A DNA stretch of 15,446 nucleotides, taken from positions 1 to 15,446 of the forward strand of contig JAYKGU010000049.1 in assembly GCA_035285585.1 (NCBI GenBank). Direction: 5' to 3'. Origin of the DNA: JAYKGU01 sp035285585 (GTDB lineage Bacteria; Cyanobacteriota; Cyanobacteriia; CAKZMO01). Within the stretch, counting starts at the first letter, position 1. Every line of letters begins with the position of its first letter. This document shows positions 1 through 5,504 of this stretch, piece after piece. A model generated the notes under the pieces. That model made no database searches. It had not been told where the DNA came from and saw nothing but the letters and a program-made list of their open reading frames with translations. Made by a program: the position numbers and the translations under genes.

Positions 1-156
1 TACGGACAAGCTGGATTGAAAAAACCAAAAGGACGAGAGGCGCTATGGAGTCCCAGTTACTCAGCTAGTTCCGTTGGCGGTGCGCCGCTGGCGGTGCTGA
101 TAGAGTACGTCCGCAACCAAAGCCGCCCTTCCAGGGCGGGGCTTGAATCCCAATGA
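1..156 (+). CDS. tnpA: IS200/IS605 TnpA (Y1 transposase), C-terminal part only
   Basis: An open frame runs from the first base to the TGA at 154-156 and encodes 51 residues. It includes LWSPSYSASSVGGAPLAVL followed by IEYVRNQ, which matches the usual C-terminal end of IS200-type TnpA (consensus LWSPSY..S.GGAPL..I..YI..Q). TnpA is the HUH/Y1 single-strand transposase that cuts and joins the hairpin ends of these elements. The catalytic HUH motif and tyrosine would lie upstream, outside the window, so activity cannot be judged. The last residues are encoded by the terminal hairpin of the element itself, a common compact arrangement. Confidence 0.7.
   Translation, partial: YGQAGLKKPKGREALWSPSYSASSVGGAPLAVLIEYVRNQSRPSRAGLESQ
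121..143. repeat. Subterminal hairpin of the IS200/IS605 end
   Basis: AGCCGCCCT, a short TCC loop, then AGGGCGGGGCT form an imperfect stem with two unpaired G residues. The corresponding hairpin at 13693-13717 has the same design, with a two-base bulge in the same arm. TnpA of this family recognises such single-strand hairpins. Confidence 0.6.
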
Positions 157-164
157 TTTTGGTC

Positions 165-233
165 ATAGAGGACGATGTCGTGCTTGCGGTCTGCCCAGTC
201 GATACCGATGTAGGCGACATAGTCAGTAGACAT
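165..233 (-). pseudogene. IS110-family transposase, N-terminal fragment
   Basis: From an ATG at 233 the minus strand encodes MSTDYVAYIGIDWADRKHDI and then VLY. This is the characteristic start of IS110-family DEDD transposases, where the Asp in GIDWAD is the first catalytic acid. After about 23 codons the reading runs into the IS200/IS605 end that starts near 165, and everything beyond is unrelated, so only a stub of a protein usually several hundred residues long survives. The 5' side is also odd: only about 9 bp separate the ATG from recognisable tnpB coding sequence on the opposite strand, leaving no room for a normal IS110 left end. The junction carries the 14-bp palindrome GAGGCGATCGCCTC (241-254), a HIP1 site. 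Confidence 0.65.
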
Positions 234-242
234 GGCGCTTGA

Positions 243-790
243 GGCGATCGCCTCGTCAACCAAGCTGCTCGGATGGTGATGAATCACTGCCTAGAAAATG
301 GTGTTGGCACTGTCGTCTTTGGCTGGAATAAGGGCCAGAAGCAGCGCTCCAACAGGGGGCATCGCAACAATCAGAATTTCGTTCAAATTCCAACGATCCG
401 ACTGAAGGAGTGAATCAAGCAGCTTTGAGGGCGGTATGGAGTACAGTTTGTCGGGCAGGAGGAAAGCTATATGTCGCAAGCTTCAGCGCTAGATCTCGAT
501 GAGATTTCCGTTTACGGGGAAAAAACGAAGGATGGAAGTCAGCGGGCAGACGAGTAAAGCGTGGATTGTACGAAGCCGCTGACGGCACCAGGGTAAATGC
601 CGATCCCCAAGGCGCTTGGCATATCGGCAGGAAAGCAAACGCAGGCAGAATGCAGTGCAAACCGGGTAAGGGGGCAGTTGACCAGCCCCAGGCGTCTGAG
701 AATCTGGGAGCAACCCGCCTCCAGCTCACCAGAAGTGCTGAAATCTGTGAAAATCATCAGGGAATCCCTATGCTTCAGGCGGGGGATTAG
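243..790 (+). pseudogene. tnpB pseudogene (IS200/IS605 RNA-guided nuclease remnant)
   Basis: Recognisable TnpB sequence is spread over three frames. The first frame (from 243) gives NHCLENGVGTVVFGWNKGQK and NNQNFVQIPTIRLKE. It is then broken by TGA at 411 and TGA at 426 but continues with EESYMSQASALDLDE and VYGEK. Near 525 the homology shifts frame to GRRVKRGLYEAADGTRVNAD and QGAWHIGRK. Near 640-655 it shifts again to RVRGQLTSPRRLRIWEQP. These match, in order, the RuvC-II region, the zinc-ribbon region and the RuvC-III region of a cyanobacterial TnpB subfamily. The N-terminal half is missing; it was probably separated by the IS110 and IS605 insertions on the left. Both stops fit single-base CGA-to-TGA type changes. 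The sequence belongs to a different TnpB subfamily from the intact gene at 13769. Confidence 0.75.
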
Positions 791-794
791 TCAA
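758..794 (+). mobile_element. Right end of the decayed tnpB element
   Basis: GGGAATCCC, then TTCAGGCGGGGGATTAGTCAA, closely parallels the right end of the intact element at 14959-14990 (TTCAGGTGGGGGAGTAGTCAA). TCAA-type right cleavage sites are known for IS608-like elements, so the element probably ended at 794. It overlaps the 3' end of the tnpB remnant. Confidence 0.6.
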
Positions 795-925
795 AAATTC
801 GTTAACGAGGACAGATAAAGCGTTAACCAACATTAACCGACAAGAAAGAATAAAAGCCCCACAAGCCGTTAGGCTCAAGGGCTGGAGTTCCTGAAAATCG
901 TCACTGAGTATATCTTGTCAGCTAA
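795..925. other. Gene-free stretch between the IS remnants and gltA
   Basis: I see no coding potential here. It contains a small nested inverted repeat at 855-883: AGCCC pairs with GGGCT outside, and AGCC-GTTA-GGCT inside. There is no clear U-run after it, so a terminator function is not supported. Confidence 0.4.
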
Positions 926-949
926 CAAAAAAGCTCACAAGGGGGTGAG
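926..949 (-). terminator. Rho-independent terminator downstream of gltA
   Basis: On the minus strand the gltA stop is followed by CTCAC-CCCCTT-GTGAG and then CTTTTTT. The stem is short (5-6 bp) but the U-run is in the right place, about 12 bp after the stop codon. Confidence 0.6.
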
Positions 950-960
950 ACCCCACAGCC

Positions 961-2142
961 TCAGGGTACCTGGGCGTTGGCGAGGCTTTTTTGCTCCAGG
1001 GTCATATCCCGCTCTTCAATAGGCACAAAGGGGGCGTTGTGCAGCCCCGTGTAAATTTGCGTGGGGCGGAAGATGCGGTTTTCACCGAGCTGCTCCTTCC
1101 AATGGGCCAGCCAACCGGCAACGCGGGCGATCGCAAACACGGGTGTAAACAAATCTGAGGGAATGCCCAGCTTGCGGTACACCAGCCCAGAGTAGAAATC
1201 GACGTTGGGGTAAATGCCCTTGCCCCCCAGGTTCTCTTCGACCACCCGCTCCAGCTCCAGGGCAATGTCGTAGTAGGTGTCGCCGCCAAACTTAGCAAAC
1301 AGCTTTTCGGCCAGCTCTTGCAGAATAATGGCACGGGGGTCTTTAACCTTGTAAACCCGGTGGCCGAAGCCCATGATTTTTGACTTGCGGCGCATGCAGT
1401 CTTCTACATAGGGGCGCACGTTCTCCACCGAGCCAATTTCTTCCAGCATGAGCAGCACCTCCTCGTTGGCCCCCCCGTGCAGCGGCCCAGCCAGGGTACC
1501 GACAGCAGAGGCTACCACCGCATAGGGATCGGTGAGGGTAGAGGCCGTTACCAGGGCCGAGAAGGTGGAGGCGTTGATGGTGTGCTCGGCGTGGAGGGTG
1601 AGGCACACGTCAAAAATATAGGCGGCCAGGGGGTCTGGCTCGCGCTCGTTAAGCATGTAGAGGAAGTTGGCGGAATAGTCTAAATCATCCCGAGGCTGCA
1701 CGGGGTCGTTGCCGTGGCGCATGAGCTGGAAAGCGGCCACCATGGTGGGAATTTTTGCCAGCAGGCGCACGACGGCGGCGCGAATGTAGGCCGGGTCGTC
1801 CAGCGCCCGCCGGGAGTAAAACAGCCCCAGGGCCGCCGCGCAGGCCTGCAGCGCGTCCATGGGGTGACCGCTTTCGGGGAAGCACTTCATCATGTCGCGG
1901 ATGCGATATTTGAGCCGACGATGGAAGCGGATTTCTCCTTCGAAGGCGGCAAGTTCTGTCTGGGTGGGCAAGTGCCCCCAGATGAGGAGGAAGGTCGTTT
2001 CGAGGAACGTGCTGTGCTTAGCAAGGTCTTCGATGCGAATCCCGCGATACTCCAGAATGCCTCGCTGTCCGTCTACATAGCTGATGCTGGACTGCTTTGC
2101 CGGAACGCCTTCTAGACCTGGCCGATACTCGTACAATGACAT
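961..2142 (-). CDS. gltA: Citrate synthase
   Basis: The gene condenses oxaloacetate and acetyl-CoA to citrate, the entry step of the cytosolic TCA branch that feeds 2-oxoglutarate to nitrogen assimilation in cyanobacteria. The 393-residue product is full length for the short bacterial form. The family signature is visible: HAEHTINAS (from about residue 184), GPLHGGANE with active-site His222, GFGHRVYK with His261, and YPNVDFYSG with catalytic Asp315. The start chosen is the ATG at 2142, giving MSLYEYRPGLEGVPAK. The frame stays open upstream to an ATG at 2223, but those 27 residues do not resemble the family. AGGGA about 12 bp upstream is only a weak ribosome site. The gene is last in a minus-strand run (pxcA, potB, sixA, gltA), 135 bp after sixA, so it may have its own promoter. 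A terminator follows. Confidence 0.95.
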   Translation of the reverse strand: MSLYEYRPGLEGVPAKQSSISYVDGQRGILEYRGIRIEDLAKHSTFLETTFLLIWGHLPTQTELAAFEGEIRFHRRLKYRIRDMMKCFPESGHPMDALQACAAALGLFYSRRALDDPAYIRAAVVRLLAKIPTMVAAFQLMRHGNDPVQPRDDLDYSANFLYMLNEREPDPLAAYIFDVCLTLHAEHTINASTFSALVTASTLTDPYAVVASAVGTLAGPLHGGANEEVLLMLEEIGSVENVRPYVEDCMRRKSKIMGFGHRVYKVKDPRAIILQELAEKLFAKFGGDTYYDIALELERVVEENLGGKGIYPNVDFYSGLVYRKLGIPSDLFTPVFAIARVAGWLAHWKEQLGENRIFRPTQIYTGLHNAPFVPIEERDMTLEQKSLANAQVP

Positions 2143-2277
2143 GGTGCTTGGATTCCCTAACGATCGGAAGCTTTCGATAAGATTGTCACATTCTCCCTCG
2201 AAGCGGCGGTTCACTTCGGGCAATTTTTAATCATCTTCGGGTGAATTTGTTCATTCTGGAAGCGCTATTCAGCAACC

Positions 2278-2772
2278 TTAAAGTAAATATCGTGGTGGAG
2301 TGAGCCAGAAGAGGTCGCTCTGCCCCACGGGTGAACCGCTGTTGGGCAGGGTGAGGCCAACCACCCCAGCTTTTTTAAGTACCAGGCGATCGCCCACCTC
2401 TCCCCACACCAACCGTTCGGTCCAGTTTCCCAAATCCGGCTGGTGCCCCACCAGGGCCAGGGTCAGGTTTTGCCGATCGGGCTGATCCAGTAGCCAATGC
2501 AGCCAGTGGTCAAAATCCCCATCGGGGGCCAGGTCAGCGGTGAGTTCGAGGCGATCGCCCAACCCCACGTCTTGCAAAATCTCAGCGGTTTGCCGTGCCC
2601 GCAGCAGGGGGCTGGAGAGGATCAGATCAAAGCGCAGCTCTAGCTCCTGCAGCCGTTTGGCCACCTGGCGGGTTTTGCGCTGGCCCTCGTCGGTGAGGGG
2701 GCGATCGCCATCGTTGGGGTAGGTGCCCCGTTCAGCAGCGATGCCGTGGCGAATCAGGTAGAGGGTGGGCAT
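2278..2772 (-). CDS. sixA: Phosphohistidine phosphatase SixA
   Basis: SixA is a small cytosolic histidine-phosphatase-superfamily enzyme that removes phosphate from phosphohistidine; in E. coli it acts on signalling or PTS-type proteins, while the target in cyanobacteria is unclear. The protein starts MPTLYLIRHGIAAERG, placing the RHG motif with nucleophile His9 at the N-terminus. SSPLLRARQTAEIL follows near residue 53 and the second conserved His is in LVGHQPDLGNW (His110). At 164 residues it fits SixA. The ATG at 2772 is preferred over the in-frame ATG at 2829 because the extra 19 residues are a low-complexity Pro/Thr translation of a G-rich repeat. It lies 65 bp downstream of potB in the same direction. 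The phosphatase superfamily call is strong; the SixA subgroup is slightly less so. Confidence 0.88.
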   Translation of the reverse strand: MPTLYLIRHGIAAERGTYPNDGDRPLTDEGQRKTRQVAKRLQELELRFDLILSSPLLRARQTAEILQDVGLGDRLELTADLAPDGDFDHWLHWLLDQPDRQNLTLALVGHQPDLGNWTERLVWGEVGDRLVLKKAGVVGLTLPNSGSPVGQSDLFWLTPPRYLL

Positions 2773-2820
2773 GGGGGGAGTGAGTGGGGGAGTGGGGGGG
2801 ATGAGTGGGGGAGTGGGGGC
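2773..2820. repeat. G-rich minisatellite in the potB-sixA spacer
   Basis: The plus strand carries TGAGTGGGGGAGTGGGGG twice (from 2781 and from 2802), with further GGGGG runs around them and a period of 21 bp. At least five G-runs of five or more bases occur within 50 bp, so a G-quadruplex could form on the plus strand, which is the template strand for the minus-strand genes. The repeat occupies most of the spacer and is the 5' leader of sixA. Confidence 0.8.
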
Positions 2821-2837
2821 AATTCCCATCCACCCAT

Positions 2838-3761
2838 CTACGAAGATTGAGTGGGGCGATCGCCAAACTTAATCAGCAGGGCAATGGCGATGCTGACCGC
2901 GAGGATCATCACCATGCTGAGGGCCGAGCCAAACCCCCAGTTGCGACTTGCGCCGAGAAACTGATTGTAGATCAACCGGGGGATGGTCATGCTAGACGCG
3001 CCCCCCAGCAGCTCGGGCACCACAAAGTCGCCCATGCTGGTAATGAACACCAGCAGACATCCGGCGGCGATGCCAGGGAGGGTTTGGGGCACCGTGACCC
3101 GCCAGAAGGTTTGGGGTGGCGTGGCTCCTAAGTCAGCGGAGGCTTCCAGCAACTGGCGATCGAGCCGCTCTAGCGAGGCGTAGAGGATGAGCACCATGTA
3201 CGGCAGGAAGTTGTAGGTCAGGCCGATGAATACTGCGGCGGGGTTATTGAGCCAGGTCTGGGGGGGCAGCCCCACGCTGGCCAGCAGGGTGTTGAGCACA
3301 CCCGTGGGGCGCAGAATCGTGATCCACGCGTAGGCCCGCAGCAGGGAGGAGGTCCACAACGGCAGCACAAAGGCCACCAGGAGCAGATTTTGCCAGCGTT
3401 TGGGGGCCAGTAGCGCGATCCAGTAGGCTACGGGAAACCCCAGCAGCAGACACATGAGGGTGGCGACGGCGGCAAACTGGAGCGATCGCCCCATGACGCG
3501 CAGGTAAACGGGTTCTAGAATGCGCAGGTAGTTTTCCCAGCCATAGTTGCCAATGGGGTCTTCAGGTCTCAACCCCGGCACCAGGCTGAGCTGGAAAATC
3601 AACACCGCTGGAATCACCAGCAGCAGCAGCAGCCACAGCCCAGATGGCCCCAGCAGCACGATGGGCTGAATCAGGTTACGCAGGCGAAATTTCAGACCGG
3701 GCCGCTTGGGTAGAAAGGCGGGGTCGCTGGACGGATCGCGGGGAGGAGAGGTACTGGTCAT
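2838..3761 (-). CDS. potB: Spermidine/putrescine-type ABC transporter permease PotB
   Basis: This is an inner-membrane permease of the type-I ABC importer class, one of the two membrane subunits that normally pair with PotC, the ATPase PotA and the binding protein PotD. The 307-residue product has about six hydrophobic segments (roughly 31-59, 94-119, 125-150, 175-198, 228-251 and 278-300). The cytoplasmic EAA loop that contacts the ATPase is visible at 206-230 (EASADLGATPPQTFWRVTVP). FPVAYWIALL and LPLWTSSLLRAYAW are typical of PotB/PotH. The N-terminal 20 residues are Pro/Ser-rich and not conserved. It starts 29 bp after pxcA in the same direction. No potA or potC is adjacent; a PotD-like protein is encoded 5.7 kb away. 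Substrate is inferred from family only. Confidence 0.88.
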   Translation of the reverse strand: MTSTSPPRDPSSDPAFLPKRPGLKFRLRNLIQPIVLLGPSGLWLLLLLVIPAVLIFQLSLVPGLRPEDPIGNYGWENYLRILEPVYLRVMGRSLQFAAVATLMCLLLGFPVAYWIALLAPKRWQNLLLVAFVLPLWTSSLLRAYAWITILRPTGVLNTLLASVGLPPQTWLNNPAAVFIGLTYNFLPYMVLILYASLERLDRQLLEASADLGATPPQTFWRVTVPQTLPGIAAGCLLVFITSMGDFVVPELLGGASSMTIPRLIYNQFLGASRNWGFGSALSMVMILAVSIAIALLIKFGDRPTQSS

Positions 3762-3790
3762 GGCAGGAAGAGAGCCGAGGCTATGCGGGG

Positions 3791-5272
3791 TTACTCGTTC
3801 ATGTTCTTATAGGTTGCCACCGCGGAGGGGGAAATGCGATTCAGATACCGGAAAATCCAGTATTTGAACACCGTATCCAGGATCACCGGGAAGGTGGCGA
3901 TGAAGAGAAAGATAAAGTCGCGGTTAGCGGGCAGGCCCAGGTGACGGGAAATTCCTTCCAGGATCACCTCCCAGCCGTGGGGGGAGTGGAAGCCCACAAA
4001 CGTGTCGGTGAACAGGATGATGATGAAGGCTTTGGCGCTGTCGCTGAGGCCATAGATCAGCTCATCGATAAATGCCTTGAGGGTGGCGATTTCTCGCTTG
4101 CTGAACGAAAGCACCCCCACGACGGCAATGACGGAGAGGATGTCGGCAAAGACGTTTTTGATGGCGTCGGCACTGCGCTGCTCATATTCAGCCTCCACTT
4201 CCGCTGCTTTTTCCTGGATGCGGGTCTCAATTTCCTCCTCCGACAGAGGCGGGGTTTTGCCAATCAAAATCTCGAAACGCAGGCGCTCGTCAAAGCGCTG
4301 GAGTTCATGGAGGGCTTCCTCCTCCATTTCCATATTGAGGAAGACATTGGCCTGGGTGTCGCCCCGCACATGGTCGACGATGGGGCCAACCACAAAATTC
4401 TTCGAGACCTGTTGGGTGAGCAAGGGGATGATGATCAGCAGCAAGATAAACCGCAGAGAAATGATGGTGCGGGTTTTGGAGTCGCGGAAGTTATCCACCA
4501 CCTCCTGTTCTGCCTGGGGGTCGAGTTCTCGCTTAATGCGATCCACCGTCCGCAGAATGGAGCGGGGGAGGACGCCAGTTTTGTCGGCGAAGGACTCGGA
4601 ATCGTTGCGACCGGGCGATCGCCCCAGTTTGCCGCTATTCAAAGCCGCCCGTGGATTGCCGGATCCTTCAACGGGGGAATTTCCCCCCTCTCTGGGCATC
4701 CGGCGTACGGGAACATTGCGGGGGTCAGGAAGAGGGGGCTGGCCGGAGGGAGTGCGAGCAAAGGCGATCGCCCCATCCCCCATCCCATTGCGCCGCCGCA
4801 TCAGAGAGTCGGGTGAGCGACGGCTGAGGGCAGTCGTCGCAGGGGGATCGGTGCGATAGCGCACCAGGACTTCATCAATAAATTTCAGCTTATTGAGAAT
4901 GGCTCGGGGTGGGTCAATGACGTCCACCGTCGGCACATCGGGGGAGCTGTCGTCGATGCGGATTTCGGACGGCGTTTGCCCTGACAGATTGGTGACGCGA
5001 AAAATCGAGTTGCTGGTATTGAATTCAGCCAGACGCACCTTGATGATATTCAAATATTTTTTCAGCTCAGCCTGAAAATAGGCCTGCACGCTCTGGCTGT
5101 AGTTGCCATATTCGGGGGTGATGCGCCCCCCGTCAAAATGGGTATCTTCGATGGATTTGATGGTGAGTGCGGCTTCGTATGCCTCATCTAAGGCTCGCTC
5201 GGGCGTTTTTTGAAACCAGCGGTTGGCGCGACGGAATAGCCCCTGGGCAGCATTGAAAACGTTGGAGTTCAT
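3791..5272 (-). CDS. pxcA: Proton extrusion protein PxcA (CemA family)
   Basis: PxcA is a membrane protein needed for light-induced proton extrusion in Synechocystis; its plastid homologue is CemA. The 493-residue protein from the ATG at 5272 (MNSNVFNAAQGLFRRANRWF) has the family N-terminal domain (YEAALTIKSIEDTHF; AYFQAELKKYLNIIKVRLAEF). A Pro/Arg/Ser-rich linker follows at about 141-227, then the CemA domain with hydrophobic segments near 271-288, 375-390, 410-427 and 451-472. Conserved-looking stretches include LLIIIPLLTQQVSKNFVVGP, IYGLSDSAKAFIIILFTDTF and DTVFKYWIFRYLNRISPSAV. The frame is open 25 residues upstream to 5347, but that extension is not family-like. It is the first gene of the minus-strand run and is divergent from the helicase-like gene. 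Confidence 0.92.
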   Translation of the reverse strand: MNSNVFNAAQGLFRRANRWFQKTPERALDEAYEAALTIKSIEDTHFDGGRITPEYGNYSQSVQAYFQAELKKYLNIIKVRLAEFNTSNSIFRVTNLSGQTPSEIRIDDSSPDVPTVDVIDPPRAILNKLKFIDEVLVRYRTDPPATTALSRRSPDSLMRRRNGMGDGAIAFARTPSGQPPLPDPRNVPVRRMPREGGNSPVEGSGNPRAALNSGKLGRSPGRNDSESFADKTGVLPRSILRTVDRIKRELDPQAEQEVVDNFRDSKTRTIISLRFILLLIIIPLLTQQVSKNFVVGPIVDHVRGDTQANVFLNMEMEEEALHELQRFDERLRFEILIGKTPPLSEEEIETRIQEKAAEVEAEYEQRSADAIKNVFADILSVIAVVGVLSFSKREIATLKAFIDELIYGLSDSAKAFIIILFTDTFVGFHSPHGWEVILEGISRHLGLPANRDFIFLFIATFPVILDTVFKYWIFRYLNRISPSAVATYKNMNE

Positions 5273-5504
5273 AATAGAGTTGGCGGGGATGAGGGAAGCA
5301 AAGCCGATGGGATCGGCCTGTGAGGAATGCAACTGCCGTGCACTCAACAGAATCAGACTACCGGGTCAGAATGAGGCAGATATGAACCCGGCGATGAAAA
5401 CGACGCGGAAACCGGCATGGCGGAGGTCTGAGGGCTGCAAACGGTCGATGCGTTAGTTGCAGGGCGTTTCAGACTGTCTTGGTATCAAATGGGCCGTATA
5501 AGAC
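5273..5504. promoter_or_regulatory. Divergent intergenic region, with an inverted repeat at 5361-5391
   Basis: This 232-bp space must hold the promoters of pxcA (minus) and the helicase-like gene (plus). CCGGGTCA at 5361 pairs with TGAACCCGG ending at 5391, giving an 8-bp arm with one bulged base and a loop of about 14 nt. It could be an operator or a leader hairpin of the pxcA message. A GTATAAG hexamer-like sequence lies just before the plus-strand start, which would imply a very short leader. No confident -35 was found. Confidence 0.3.

Larger units (their letters stand above)
1..165 (-). mobile_element. IS200/IS605-family element, terminal end (rest lies outside the window)
   Basis: Read on the minus strand from 165, the sequence begins TGACCAAAAT, continues through GGGATTCAAGCCCCGCCC and folds into a subterminal hairpin (121-143). 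Almost the same start and hairpin occur at 13672-13717, immediately upstream of an intact tnpB. Inside this end, on the plus strand, is the C-terminus of a Y1 transposase (tnpA). A tnpA reading outward toward the left end, with any tnpB reading the other way, is the known IS605/IS608 arrangement, so a tnpB may lie off the window to the left on the minus strand. The exact terminal base is inferred from the match between the two ends. The element appears to have inserted into an IS110 transposase gene. Confidence 0.65.

Noticed and set aside
855..883. tRNA or small RNA gene between the IS remnants and gltA
   Set aside because: Only a small nested hairpin is present, with no cloverleaf arms and no promoter that I can see.
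2143..2223. 27-residue N-terminal extension of citrate synthase
   Set aside because: The family begins at MSLYEYRPG; the extension is not similar to known citrate synthases and probably is part of the leader.
2773..2820. CRISPR-like array
   Set aside because: Repeats are G-rich, only about 18-21 bp, nearly contiguous and without unique spacers. No cas genes are present.
3644..4816. 390-residue open frame on the plus strand opposite pxcA and potB
   Set aside because: The opposite strand encodes recognisable PxcA and PotB across this interval, and this frame has no family features.
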